Notes: generated by a model from the sequence alone, not told the origin. 64,000 nucleotides of DNA from Chromatiales bacterium (GCA_028280505.1 JANQLO010000079.1:24939-88938), one strand, 5' to 3'. Counted from the first letter of the stretch, positions 28,103 through 37,538 are shown. A program made the numbers and translations.

Positions 28103-29284
28103 TCAATGCAGCTTTCGCGGCTGATCTTCAGCACGCTGTCGCTCCTGCAGAGCAACCATTCGACGGCTGATTCCGTTCGCAATCACGCGTTGTTGTTCTA
28201 TGGCTACGGCGATACGTTCACACATCGACCTAAACGACGTTACGGACTTATGGATGCTGCGCAACGCATCTATCGCACGCAACGCCAACGGCACGCCGCC
28301 AGGTACGGAGGACAGATCGTTCGTCGTAACGCGCTCGACTAAGACCAAGGTCTCCTGCAGCCGCCCAACGAGGCCCTGCATTTTTTCGGTGACATCCTGT
28401 GAAAGGCTCGCAAGGTGTCGCACGCGGTCCGAAGTTGCCGATATTGCGCAATCCGACTTGCCATTATGGGGGGCCTCTATTGCGGCTTTTGTCGCCAGCA
28501 GATTGGTAGTCCTGGCCGCGTCCTTCAAGGCATCCAGTGACCGACAGATCTCTGTCTTTTCACGTTCCATGTCCTGAATCGCCTGGGTGACCAGGCGCAC
28601 TTCCGTGGCCAACAGCTCGGAAAGCTCCGTTGTATCCGGGAACCGGCCAAGGCGGTCCGCAGTTACGCTCGTATCCTCCTCATGCCGGTTGTTTTCGCTC
28701 ACCGCATCGCCGTCGGTAACATCAATCTCGGTCGAATCCATACGGCCTCCGATCATTTCCATAGTTTCGGACTCCACGTGTCTTATAGCTTCCAATACAC
28801 ATTCCCGCGCATCCATGCGATGGCCATGGGATCGATGAGTCACCGAATCGACGGTCTCATCGATATCTCTAGCCGCAATTCCGAACGGTGATCGCAGGAA
28901 GACGAACAACCAGATGCCGATCGTGCCGCCCACTATCACGGCAAGCATCACGATCATGGCATTGCTGGCATGGAGATGAATCATCACCAATACCGTCATC
29001 ACTACCACCAAGCATGGCGCCACGATCAACTGCCAAGGTACCGGTAAAACGGCATGATCGAAGGAAAACAATCTATGGATCAGTGCAAATGCGGATCGCC
29101 GGTCGCGAGTATCGAACTCGGCATTGCCATCCGGATGGTCGAAATCGGCAGATCTCTTCTCATCGTTGTCGACAAGACCGTTTTCCTTGCCGTCGTTCAT
29201 CCCCTTCACAATCCCGGTGCCGGACGGGTGCACACCCGTATCAAAGGCCTCTTCCACGTCTAAGGCCGAACAATGGCTCTTCAC
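28103..29284 (-). CDS. Degenerate chemoreceptor-like membrane protein
   Basis: 393 aa from a GTG at 29284 with GGAG upstream. Residues 1-80 are hydrophilic. Two adjacent transmembrane helices lie at about 83-127, with almost no periplasmic loop and so no external sensor domain. The C-terminal half is long and helical and retains a fragment of the MCP hairpin tip: TTNLLATKAAIEAPHNGK. Compared with the canonical tip, the EQ pair is lost, ALN has become ATK, AARAGE has become APHNGK with a helix-breaking Pro, and the [12 protein letters not shown] block is scrambled (SDCAISATSDRVR). CheA/CheW coupling is therefore doubtful. It may be a decaying receptor or one repurposed for another partner. Confidence 0.75.
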   Translation of the reverse strand: MKSHCSALDVEEAFDTGVHPSGTGIVKGMNDGKENGLVDNDEKRSADFDHPDGNAEFDTRDRRSAFALIHRLFSFDHAVLPVPWQLIVAPCLVVVMTVLVMIHLHASNAMIVMLAVIVGGTIGIWLFVFLRSPFGIAARDIDETVDSVTHRSHGHRMDARECVLEAIRHVESETMEMIGGRMDSTEIDVTDGDAVSENNRHEEDTSVTADRLGRFPDTTELSELLATEVRLVTQAIQDMEREKTEICRSLDALKDAARTTNLLATKAAIEAPHNGKSDCAISATSDRVRHLASLSQDVTEKMQGLVGRLQETLVLVERVTTNDLSSVPGGVPLALRAIDALRSIHKSVTSFRSMCERIAVAIEQQRVIANGISRRMVALQERQRAEDQPRKLH

Positions 29285-29603
29285 GAAAAATCACTCCCTT
29301 GTAGTCAAGTTGACTTAACCGGTTCAATGCGAACCGGCAGAGACTCCAATGCACAAGCAATCCATCCGAAAATGGCGCGATGGGTTTGCTCGCACGGTTT
29401 CAGGCGGGGAAAGGGCCGGATAGTTATCTGATGCCGCGGGAAAAAGGCGGCTGACCGACGATCAAAGGTGACACGCCTTGGCGAAACACCGATTTATCAA
29501 CGTTTGCAGGATCTCAAGATGCCTGCGTGAAGTTGATTAGCGGTCGTCGTCAATGCTTCTTTAATACAAAAATCATCATAAGCAAAGATGAACATTCGGA
29601 TAC
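29285..29603. other. Intergenic region, nothing convincing
   Basis: 319 bases between the degenerate receptor and the ANTAR response-regulator gene, which are transcribed in the same direction. An A+T-rich stretch near 29550-29595 lies at the 3' end of the regulator gene. No ORF, repeat or T-tailed hairpin was recognised. Confidence 0.35.
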
Positions 29604-30266
29604 TCATGTCTCGGCGAGATCCCCTTCGGGGTAAGCGCCTCGATCGAGAACATCGCTCTCTTTGTCGGTGCCGGTCTTTAACGGCTTCAAAGCGCCGAGT
29701 TTGTACCAGGCATCCAGCGACTCGTTCGCGACATCCTTGACCTTACGACGCTGCGCACGGGCCCTGCTGCGTAACATCTCGAACGCTTCATGTTGTTCGA
29801 GACGATAACGTTCCATGATGATACCCACGACCACGTTGACGATATTGCCGGTCTCCAGGGCAAGCTCCAAGCGATTACCGGATTGACGCAGCGCCGCAAA
29901 ATCCTTTGCACGGCGCAATGCGGCTTCGATCGTGGGAATGGCCTTTTCGATGTCGATCGGCTTGACCAGATAACCCAAGGTACCGATTTCCGCCGCCTCT
30001 TCGACATAATCGCGTTCGCTATAGGCCGAAAGAAAAATGAAAGGCACCCCCAACTCGGCAAAACGCCGACCGAGCTCGAATCCCGACATCCGCGGCATTC
30101 GCTTATCGACAATCGCCAAGTCAGGACATTCTTCAGCAACCATACCCAAGGCCTCGTCGCCCGAACCGGCCAATCTCACATCGTATCCGGCATCCCCAAG
30201 ACCCTTACCGAAGGTTGCGAGTACCAGTTCATCATCATCTACCAGTAGCAGTTTCTTATGCTTCAC
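29604..30266 (-). CDS. Response regulator with ANTAR RNA-binding domain
   Basis: 220 aa. The receiver domain (about 5-120) has LLLVDDDELVLATF, the phospho-Asp in LAIVDKRMPRMSG and Lys in YLVKPID. It is followed by an ANTAR domain (about 135-195) with VVVGIIMERYRLEQHEAFEMLRSRARAQRRKVKDVA, here split over the typical three helices. ANTAR proteins of the AmiR/NasR/EutV type bind paired RNA hairpins and prevent transcription termination. The phosphodonor is almost certainly the HisKA_2 kinase encoded 20 bases upstream. The RNA target is unknown; no dual-hairpin leader was identified here. Confidence 0.9.
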   Translation of the reverse strand: MKHKKLLLVDDDELVLATFGKGLGDAGYDVRLAGSGDEALGMVAEECPDLAIVDKRMPRMSGFELGRRFAELGVPFIFLSAYSERDYVEEAAEIGTLGYLVKPIDIEKAIPTIEAALRRAKDFAALRQSGNRLELALETGNIVNVVVGIIMERYRLEQHEAFEMLRSRARAQRRKVKDVANESLDAWYKLGALKPLKTGTDKESDVLDRGAYPEGDLAET

Positions 30267-30286
30267 CGTTGTGTTTCCTTATCGTT

Positions 30287-32389
30287 TTAATATTGCTGGC
30301 TTGCCGACGACACCAGAGGCGAATGCAAGGACAAAGTGGCAATGATACGTCTCTCGACCTCTACTATCGACAAGTCGGCACCCTGTCGAGGCAGCATATG
30401 CCGCACGAGATCCAGCCCGGTTCCCACCCCCTTCCCTGCGCGATAATCCCAATTTTCGGGCAACTCACCCGGATTGACGATGATAACCGTCACACATCCA
30501 TCCTGGCTTTTGCATTCGACGTTCACTCCATCGTTTTCGTCAACCGGAGCATGCTTAACGGCATTCAGTATCAATTCATTGAGCACCAAGGCGAGCGCAA
30601 CCGCTTTGTCCGATGCCACCAGCCATTTCCCTTCACACGCGTGCAAGGTCATCGACATGGGCGCCTGGGGCGACACATCGCTGGTATTGTCGAAGATGGC
30701 GCGCAACAGGTGCGCGAGGTCGAGCGATGCATTCGGCGATCGACTTTGCAGACCGTACACGGTCGCGATCGATACAATTCGATTGACTGCCTCGCCGATA
30801 ACGCGGCTAACCTCGGGATGGTCGCTTTGGGTCTGACGAAGTAGGCCGATCACGCCCTGAAGGTGATTCTTAATGCGATGATGCACCTCCCGAATCAAGG
30901 TGTCCTTTTGACGCACCATCACGGTCAGCTGGTTTTTTTCGGCTTCTTGATCTTTTGTCAAATCGTGCAAAACACACACGGCGCGTCGAAACTCACCGGT
31001 GTCGTCGGTGAGTGCCGACGTGGTCACTTTGAAATAGCCGGCCGACGTGTGTTTGATCGATTCAACGACGCGTTTCGGATCGCGCTTCAATCGGATCCCG
31101 TGCGGACATTCATCTTGCGGAGCACCGTCCCGCTCACAGATACCGCAACGCCCGCCTATCAGATCGACGACCGACCGGCCGGACAATGTCTCGAAGGCCC
31201 GATTTGCCTTGACGATTTGCAAACCATCGTCGAGTACGGCGATCGGGTCCGTGACGGCATCGAACCACTCATCCCATTCGGCATCGGGCGAACCGCGCGC
31301 CGTGTCCGCCCGTTTACGTTCGGCGGCACCGATACCGAACGATATCGACCAAACCATCCTGCCGTCGCCGTTTCCCACCGCTTGCAGCATGAACTCGCCC
31401 GTTCTCACCCCGACACGAGTCGAACAACGCAACGCCAGCCGAATTGTTTCGCCGCTTGCGCCGCGCAGCACCGATCGACGAACCCGCTCACGAATGGTCT
31501 CGTCGTGGCAAAACATCGGCAAATCCCATAACGGCGTACCCAGCACATCGCTCGAGCTAAGCCGATCGAGCGCCAATGCCGCCTCGTTCACCATCGACAG
31601 CGTCCCGTCGCGGTCGATCAAACCCATGAACAGACCCGGTGCACTGAGCATCGCATTCAGATTCGCGTTGGCATCGGCCAGCGCGACATCGCGCTCGGCG
31701 ACCTTGTCCGCCATCTGAGTAAAACTCTCGGCAAGTTGGTGGAGTTTGGGCCCGTTCAGCTGGGGCATATCGACCAGGCGATCCCCGGCGGCCAACGTCC
31801 GCCCGAGTCGCACCAGGCGTCCAAGGTCGTTATTGAAACTCAAGCCGATTAACGACAACGCCACGATAACGACGGCCAGCCCACCACCCAATACCGGAAG
31901 GTTATCCAGCCACAGCTCGCTGACGGTCGCCTGGGACAGACGCGTATCCACACCGAAGTAGATGAATCCGACGGCACTACCTTGCCAATCGACGGCATAA
32001 CGCGCATAGACGACATCGGCGGTATAGTCACGGCGTTCAAGATCGCTGACCGGCAACGGTATCGGCGTCGCACGGCTCTTCGCCAATACGCGATCCTGCG
32101 CATCGACCAGGGCCACATAGGTAATACCGCCAAGCCCGCCCTTTACCAGATCGTCAAGGCGCTCCGCGGACAGATCGTTCCCCCCGCCAACCGCCAATGG
32201 GCGCAATGCGATATTCAAGGCCGCCGCCGTATGCGCCACGATCGCCCGCGTCGTATCAAGAGAAAAGGAATGGAGCACCTGCCCCGTATACAAGCTCGCC
32301 CAGCCGATCAAGCCCAGCAAAACGACGATGCTCCCCAAGACAAGCCGGATCCGCACAGAATTGAAGCGTAGAATCCCGAAGCGATACAT
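30287..32389 (-). CDS. HisKA_2/HWE-family sensor histidine kinase
   Basis: 700 aa. Transmembrane helices are at about 15-33 and 175-198, with a periplasmic sensor between them. HAMP follows, then two PAS-like domains, the second carrying a Cys-rich loop (GRCGICERDGAPQDECPHG) that could hold a metal or respond to redox. The kinase core is of the HisKA_2 type, with REVHHRIKNHLQGVIGLL and an HATPase with LVLNELILNAVKHA and GKGVGTGLDLV. This class commonly pairs with ANTAR regulators, as it does here (20-base gap, same strand). The ligand is unknown. Confidence 0.9.
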   Translation of the reverse strand: MYRFGILRFNSVRIRLVLGSIVVLLGLIGWASLYTGQVLHSFSLDTTRAIVAHTAAALNIALRPLAVGGGNDLSAERLDDLVKGGLGGITYVALVDAQDRVLAKSRATPIPLPVSDLERRDYTADVVYARYAVDWQGSAVGFIYFGVDTRLSQATVSELWLDNLPVLGGGLAVVIVALSLIGLSFNNDLGRLVRLGRTLAAGDRLVDMPQLNGPKLHQLAESFTQMADKVAERDVALADANANLNAMLSAPGLFMGLIDRDGTLSMVNEAALALDRLSSSDVLGTPLWDLPMFCHDETIRERVRRSVLRGASGETIRLALRCSTRVGVRTGEFMLQAVGNGDGRMVWSISFGIGAAERKRADTARGSPDAEWDEWFDAVTDPIAVLDDGLQIVKANRAFETLSGRSVVDLIGGRCGICERDGAPQDECPHGIRLKRDPKRVVESIKHTSAGYFKVTTSALTDDTGEFRRAVCVLHDLTKDQEAEKNQLTVMVRQKDTLIREVHHRIKNHLQGVIGLLRQTQSDHPEVSRVIGEAVNRIVSIATVYGLQSRSPNASLDLAHLLRAIFDNTSDVSPQAPMSMTLHACEGKWLVASDKAVALALVLNELILNAVKHAPVDENDGVNVECKSQDGCVTVIIVNPGELPENWDYRAGKGVGTGLDLVRHMLPRQGADLSIVEVERRIIATLSLHSPLVSSASQQY

Positions 32390-32793
32390 CTGAACCTCGC
32401 GGAGACGAGACCGGTGTCCGTAAGCATTCCATGCTCCGCCCCATCAACACTTTAAACCCCATCAATCACATTACGTAACGATTTCTTGTTTATTTCAAGG
32501 ATAGCCCGAGTCCGTATCGAGTCGTTTGACCGCTAACAAGCTGACGCACTCGCGACCAGCGACGCCGATATGCATGATCTGAACGGAAGGAATGCGGATT
32601 GCGGCGGAAGTTTACCCGGCACGCCGAACCGTTCCAACGGAAACCTGGGGTGAATGTCGACTGATCAGTTTTTGTCTATTCGGCGCGACCTTTCAAATTA
32701 ACAAGTTGTACGGGCTTTGGTCCGGCCATGACGACACGCGGGGCTGATACAATTATCGATATTACTCTGTGATCTCGATTCGCAAGACAAGAT
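32390..32793. other. Divergent promoter region without genes
   Basis: 404 bases between the HisKA_2 kinase and the aminotransferase gene. Promoters for both divergent genes should lie here. I found no operator-like palindrome, ORF or terminator that I would defend. Confidence 0.35.
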
Positions 32794-33984
32794 ATGAATT
32801 CCGTTCCTGACGCGACGACAAAACGGTCGACTCGGCATACCGACCGCATGTCCAAAATCCGCCCCTTCTATGTCATGGAAGTGCTTGAACGGGCATTTCG
32901 TATGCAGGCGGAAGGTAACGACGTGATCCATCTGCAAATGGGTGAACCGGACTTCGACACCCCACGGACAATCACCCAAGCCGGCATACGCGCCTTGGAA
33001 CAGAAACGCACCCACTATGTCCAGGCCCTCGGCATCCCCGCGTTACGTGAGCGCATCGCCGATTACTACCCGGCGCCCTGTCGTCCGCCGGTCGAGCGTG
33101 TCGTGGTTACACCAGGCTCGTCGGCGGGACTGCAGTTGGTCTTTGCCTGTCTGCTGAACCCGGGCGACGAAGTACTGCTCGCCGACCCCGGCTATCCGTG
33201 CAATAACAATTTCGTCCATTTATACGGCGGCGTGCCACGCGGAATCCCCTGCAACCCCGACAGCAATTATCAATTGACCGCAAAAGCGATCGCTCAGCAC
33301 TGGAACGAAAACACCCGTGCCGTGCTGATCGGTACTCCGTCGAACCCCACCGGCTCGGTGGTTCCACCGGATGAGATGAGCCGGATCGCAAATACCGTCC
33401 GCCGGCTCGGCGGGCGCCTGATCGTCGACGAGATCTACCACGGCTTGGTCTACGACACCGATGTCCGAACCGCGCTTTTCGACGGTAACGATATCTTCGT
33501 GGTCAACAGTTTCTCAAAGTACTACGGCATGACCGGTTGGCGGCTCGGCTGGTTGGTCGTGCCCGACGATTACATCGACGACATCACACGACTGTCGCAA
33601 AACCTATTCATTTCCGCCAGTACACCGGCACAATATGCGGCATTGCACGCCTTCGATGCCGAAACGACCGAAGAGCTCGAATATCGGCGCGCGACCTTTC
33701 AGCGGCGCCGGGATTACTTCGTTCCGGCACTGCGCGAGTTGGGCTTCGCCGTCCCGTTGATGCCCCAAGGCGCTTTTTACGTATACGCCGACTGCAGCCG
33801 TTTTTCGACTGACAGCGACACCGTCGCGCTCGACTTGTTGGAGCAGGCATTGGTCGGTGTCGCACCGGGCAAGGACTTCGGGGTTTACCGACAACATGAG
33901 CACATCCGCTTCAGCTATGCGAATGCCATGGACAAACTGGAGCAGGCCGTGGCGCGCATGGCCGGTTTTCTGAGTCGAACCTGA
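32794..33984 (+). CDS. Class I/II PLP-dependent aminotransferase
   Basis: 396 aa. The fold type I aminotransferase signature is complete: MGEPDFDTP near the N-terminus, TPGSSAGLQLVFACLL for the cofactor phosphate cup, GTPSNPTGSV, VDEIYHGLVYD and the Schiff-base lysine in NSFSKYYGMTGWRLGW. The Arg that binds substrate carboxylate is in IRFSYANAMDKLEQAV. It belongs to the large aspartate/aromatic/alanine aminotransferase group; the substrate is not readable from the sequence. It appears monocistronic and ends 12 bases before a convergent gene. Confidence 0.92.
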   Translation: MNSVPDATTKRSTRHTDRMSKIRPFYVMEVLERAFRMQAEGNDVIHLQMGEPDFDTPRTITQAGIRALEQKRTHYVQALGIPALRERIADYYPAPCRPPVERVVVTPGSSAGLQLVFACLLNPGDEVLLADPGYPCNNNFVHLYGGVPRGIPCNPDSNYQLTAKAIAQHWNENTRAVLIGTPSNPTGSVVPPDEMSRIANTVRRLGGRLIVDEIYHGLVYDTDVRTALFDGNDIFVVNSFSKYYGMTGWRLGWLVVPDDYIDDITRLSQNLFISASTPAQYAALHAFDAETTEELEYRRATFQRRRDYFVPALRELGFAVPLMPQGAFYVYADCSRFSTDSDTVALDLLEQALVGVAPGKDFGVYRQHEHIRFSYANAMDKLEQAVARMAGFLSRT

Positions 33985-33996
33985 AAAGCGAAATCT

Positions 33997-34464
33997 TTAG
34001 AAACGAATGACTTCAAAGCTGCCTGCCGCCCGCCTGGCCAGTTCCCGCTCGCCGATTTGCGACGCATTCGATTCCGTCAGACCATCTATCGCATCGGGGA
34101 CATGGAACAACAACAAGGTGTCACCGACGACCCTGAAGTTCGTTGGGTCCAGGGGCAATTGCCCGCCCAACGCCAGACTGTAAGGACACGGGTCGTGCCG
34201 CGGCCGATACTTGTCCGGATTCCGATTGAAAGCCTCGACCTGGGCCTGCGACGTCAGAAAGTAAATCACACCGTCATGGCTAACGGCATATTCCGAATCG
34301 CCCTTTTCCGCACGATTCCATGTGAAGTAGGACACCGGGCTATAACCGTCAATCGCCGGCATCGGCACCTCCTGCACCAACGGCTGCGAGTTCGCCGGTT
34401 GCGCGATAATCAGCACGATCAACAGCAACATGCCCAACCAATCACCCAAATACATTTTTTTCAT
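33997..34464 (-). CDS. Exported YHS-domain-like protein
   Basis: 155 aa. An N-terminal signal/anchor helix lies at about residues 8-27 (LGMLLLIVLIIAQPANSQ), so the product is exported or periplasmic. The body carries the YHS-family pattern: IDGYSPVSYF, EYAVSHDGVIYFLTSQAQVEAF and NPDKYRPRHDPCPYSLALGG. Such domains are found in copper- or iron-handling and uncharacterised periplasmic proteins, with the Tyr-His-Ser element poorly conserved here. The function is unknown. It runs convergent to the aminotransferase. Confidence 0.75.
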   Translation of the reverse strand: MKKMYLGDWLGMLLLIVLIIAQPANSQPLVQEVPMPAIDGYSPVSYFTWNRAEKGDSEYAVSHDGVIYFLTSQAQVEAFNRNPDKYRPRHDPCPYSLALGGQLPLDPTNFRVVGDTLLLFHVPDAIDGLTESNASQIGERELARRAAGSFEVIRF

Positions 34465-34748
34465 TTCATCACCACATCAGCCCGTCGCCTGCCGATGAGA
34501 TATGCTGCCTTAAAAGGCCATAGGCAAAGCACGATACAAATGTCGACCACCCGGCACGCACCGCATCCATCGACACACCGTCGAGGGCTCATCGAGCCCG
34601 ATATGCTGACGAGACCCGAAGCGAAAAGCTTTTTTTTCACGACACCCCGCCTGGAGCGCCCAGTGCCGCAAACGACAGTATCCGGTCCTGATACATTCCG
34701 CTTTCCGGACGATCGTTCGACAACGATCGGTTTTCCGCATCAAACACG

Positions 34749-35711
34749 ATGGATATGACTTCCGATCACTTTTTGATTGTCGGCGCCGGTGGTATCGGTG
34801 CCTACTATGGCGCACGTCTGCAACAAGCTGGTCACCGCGTGACCTTTGTTGCACGCGGCGACCATCTGCAAGCCATGCAAAAACACGGGCTATGTGTCGC
34901 ACACACCGAATTCCGATTCCAATCGGCCGTACAAGCGCTCTCGATCGAGCGCTTGTTGGAATCGACCACCGCCGAACGGTTTTCAGTGATCATATTCGCT
35001 GTCAAAGCCGGTGCGACTCAGTCGTTGCTCGACCGACTGCGCGAGTGGCTAAGCGGTGAGGCCGGCCCGCGGATATTGTCTCTACAGAACGGTATCGATA
35101 ACGAACGCCTGATCGCCGCGACCATCGGTACCGCACGCACCATTGGCGGGCTCGCGGTGCGTATCGGCGGCCATGTCGTCAGGCCGGGAAGAATCGAGGC
35201 CAAAGGACCCGCGCAGGTGATCCTCGGCGCCTGGCCCACGACACAGCTTAATCGCCGTTGCCAAAACGCATTGCCCGCGTTGGTCGACACCTTCTCCGCG
35301 GCCGGCATACCCACGCAACTCAGCGAGGACATTCGCCTGGAGTTATGGAAGAAATTGCTCATCAACAACGGCGTGAATCCCCTGTCCGCACTAACCGGCC
35401 TGGATACACGCACCCTGAGTAATCATCCACAACTCGGCGATAGCGTGTTTCGGCTGATGCAGGAGGCCGCGCAGGCGGCGCGTTCGGATGGCGTCGAACT
35501 CGGTGCCGGCGATGTCGACGCCATGTTCGACTTGATTTGCACCTTCGAGCCGATCAAGACCTCGATGCTGGTGGACTACGAAAAAGACCGCCCGCTCGAA
35601 CTCGACGAGATCACCGGTGCGGTATGCGAACGTTGCCGAACGATCCAACAACCCGCGCCGGTTTCCGAGTTGATCTATGCCCTGCTCAAACTGCGCTTGC
35701 AACAACCCTAG
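34749..35711 (+). CDS. panE: 2-dehydropantoate 2-reductase family protein
   Basis: 320 aa; the ATG at 34749 and a second ATG at 34755 are both possible starts. The Rossmann motif is FLIVGAGGIGAYYGARL, with FAVKAGATQSLL and LQNGIDNERLI next. The catalytic Lys lies in ELWKKLLINNGVNPLSALTG, and SMLVDYEKDRPLELDEI is the conserved C-terminal block with the second substrate contact. The reaction would be NADPH-dependent reduction of ketopantoate to pantoate in coenzyme A synthesis. Several paralogues act on other 2-oxo acids, so the symbol is by family. It sits at the downstream end of the aromatic cluster but is transcribed toward it. Confidence 0.85.
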   Translation: MDMTSDHFLIVGAGGIGAYYGARLQQAGHRVTFVARGDHLQAMQKHGLCVAHTEFRFQSAVQALSIERLLESTTAERFSVIIFAVKAGATQSLLDRLREWLSGEAGPRILSLQNGIDNERLIAATIGTARTIGGLAVRIGGHVVRPGRIEAKGPAQVILGAWPTTQLNRRCQNALPALVDTFSAAGIPTQLSEDIRLELWKKLLINNGVNPLSALTGLDTRTLSNHPQLGDSVFRLMQEAAQAARSDGVELGAGDVDAMFDLICTFEPIKTSMLVDYEKDRPLELDEITGAVCERCRTIQQPAPVSELIYALLKLRLQQP

Positions 35712-35732
35712 ACGCGCCCGCCATGGCCCGAT

Positions 35733-36305
35733 TCACTCTTTCGTTCCCGGGTGTAGCCACCAGGCGAACCAACGCGTCAGCAAGGGCATCACGACCCAGG
35801 TCATCAATACGACCACGACACCGGTGAACAACAAGGTACGTAACGGCATCGGCCAATGGGCAATCAGCGGCATCAACACAAGGCTGAGTGAGCTGACGAT
35901 GATGAAAATACCAAGCCAGATCACCAATGCCATCTTCACTTTCGGCGGATGCGACGGCACATCGCAATGAGCGACGGTAAACCAGGTCTCCAACCCGCTC
36001 TCAACCTGGGCCTCGCGCGGTTGGCTGACCCGGCTGGCAAGCTCTCGCCATGCCGCTCGCTCGTCCGAATTCTCCCAACGCTCGAGATTACTGCGTTTGT
36101 CGAAGCGAAAAAGAATACGATAGGCCCGATCCTTCCCGCCGGCCGGCCGGAAGATCGTCGCACCGAGATGACCGGGCTGCACGGACGCCGCCTTGGTGAT
36201 GCCTTTAAGATAGTCCTCGAATGCATCCTCGGCACCGGGCAGCGGACGCCGCGTCACCAACACCGTGACCGGGTCGTCAGGTGCCGCTTCGAAACCCTGA
36301 TTCAT
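35733..36305 (-). CDS. ABM-domain protein with two C-terminal membrane helices
   Basis: 190 aa. Residues about 10-100 match the antibiotic biosynthesis monooxygenase (ABM) ferredoxin-like fold, with VTVLVTRRPLPGAEDAFEDY, QPGHLGATIFRP and YRILFRFDKRSNLERWE. The C-terminal third has helices at about 125-145 and 150-172, anchoring the domain in the inner membrane. Such fused ABM proteins are widespread and uncharacterised; catalytic activity cannot be assumed. It is the last gene of the minus-strand catabolic run, 6 bases after the GST gene. Confidence 0.8.
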   Translation of the reverse strand: MNQGFEAAPDDPVTVLVTRRPLPGAEDAFEDYLKGITKAASVQPGHLGATIFRPAGGKDRAYRILFRFDKRSNLERWENSDERAAWRELASRVSQPREAQVESGLETWFTVAHCDVPSHPPKVKMALVIWLGIFIIVSSLSLVLMPLIAHWPMPLRTLLFTGVVVVLMTWVVMPLLTRWFAWWLHPGTKE

Positions 36306-36311
36306 CGCTGT

Positions 36312-36938
36312 TCACCTCTGACGCTCGAGCCATTGCCGAACGATGCGCGGTGCTGTCGCAACCACCTCGTCACGTGCAAACATCCGCTCAGTCCACGACG
36401 CCAGCTCCGCCGACAGACCGGGCTCCGGCATCTCATAGGCCATCGCCAAACCGAAGCGCGTAACCACGGCATAATCGGCAATACCGCAGGTTCCGCCGAA
36501 CCAATCTCGATCGCCGAGCAAATCATTTAACACCGGCATAGCCGATGCCCAGCGCGCCGCGGCATCGTCGATCACTGCCGGATCGACATGCTCGGGTTCG
36601 CGGTCGCGCCGTTCGAAGACCAAATCGCGTACGGCGGGGCCGAGTCCGGCATCCGCATAACACCAAACCTCACGAGCATGGGCGCGACTTTCGGCCGACG
36701 AGGGCAACAAACCGCCATGTTCATCGTTCAGGTATTCGAGGATCACCCGGGAATCGGTCAACACCTGCGTCGCCGCGACCAGCACCGGCACGGTGCCGTA
36801 TTCGGTCAACGGAGGCCAAACCGCCTGCCAACGCGAATCGTCATGTGCCCGCCTGTCGACCGCCAAACGGAGCTGATGTAACACTATGCGGACACGCCAA
36901 CAAAAGGGACATTGGTCCTTGTCGTAGAGGGTCAACAC
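36312..36938 (-). CDS. Glutathione S-transferase family protein
   Basis: 208 aa. The N-terminal thioredoxin-like domain begins LTLYDKDQCPFCWRVRIVL, with a CPFC active-site pair as in glutaredoxin-like and omega/SspA-type GSTs. GTVPVLVAATQVLTDSRVILEYL supplies the cis-Pro and the glutathione gamma-Glu contact (DSR). The all-helical C-terminal domain follows. Possible roles are dehalogenation, deglutathionylation, or handling of electrophilic ring-cleavage products. It sits 6 bases downstream of the isomerase-like gene, in the tail of the aromatic operon. Confidence 0.88.
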   Translation of the reverse strand: MLTLYDKDQCPFCWRVRIVLHQLRLAVDRRAHDDSRWQAVWPPLTEYGTVPVLVAATQVLTDSRVILEYLNDEHGGLLPSSAESRAHAREVWCYADAGLGPAVRDLVFERRDREPEHVDPAVIDDAAARWASAMPVLNDLLGDRDWFGGTCGIADYAVVTRFGLAMAYEMPEPGLSAELASWTERMFARDEVVATAPRIVRQWLERQR

Positions 36939-36944
36939 GACCGC

Positions 36945-37538
36945 TCACAACCTGGCGAGACGCATTTCTCCGAGGTATTCGAGAACATAATCGATACGAT
37001 CCTGCCCCCAAAAGATCTCCTCGCCAATAACGAAACTCGGCACACCGACCACGCCCTTCTCGTCGGCCTCATGCCAGTTCGACTGAAGCCGGGCATGATT
37101 GCTGGAGTCGTGAATGGCCTCCCGAAACTCGTCCCGATGCAGACCGAGGCCTTCTGCGATATCGATCAGCAAATCCTCCTGCCCGATATCTTCGCCGCAA
37201 GCCCACTCACGCCGCATCACCTCGACAATGTAAGGGCGCAACAGGCCTTTTTGTTCCGCCAATAACGAGCCTGCACCCGCGAAGGTCGGATCGGTCGTCT
37301 TCGGCGGCGGATTGACGGGAATACCCATTCGGCGGGCGATACGGGCCATGTCCTGTCGCGCGACCGGAAGCTTCTTTATCGCGATCTCCGGTGGCGACCG
37401 TCCATCCCAAGAACCCAATGGTCGCCATACCAAATTGGCGTGGTAATCATCGAATATCCGGAACATCGTCTTCGATGCCAGATAACAATAGGGGCTGCGG
37501 AAATTGAAATAGACGTGTACGTCGGCCGGTTCAGACAT
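36945..37538 (-). CDS. HCCA-isomerase-like (DsbA/kappa-GST fold) protein
   Basis: 197 aa. The N-terminus VHVYFNFRSPYCYLAS matches 2-hydroxychromene-2-carboxylate isomerases, in which the Ser of the SPY motif activates glutathione. An all-helical insertion follows, and VVGVPSFVIGEEIFWGQDR supplies the cis-Pro and C-terminal block. NahD, the characterised member, acts in naphthalene breakdown. Phenol catabolism does not need it, so this copy may serve a bicyclic or other substrate, or be a DsbA-like oxidoreductase relative. It lies immediately downstream of the DUF1329 gene. Confidence 0.85.
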   Translation of the reverse strand: MSEPADVHVYFNFRSPYCYLASKTMFRIFDDYHANLVWRPLGSWDGRSPPEIAIKKLPVARQDMARIARRMGIPVNPPPKTTDPTFAGAGSLLAEQKGLLRPYIVEVMRREWACGEDIGQEDLLIDIAEGLGLHRDEFREAIHDSSNHARLQSNWHEADEKGVVGVPSFVIGEEIFWGQDRIDYVLEYLGEMRLARL

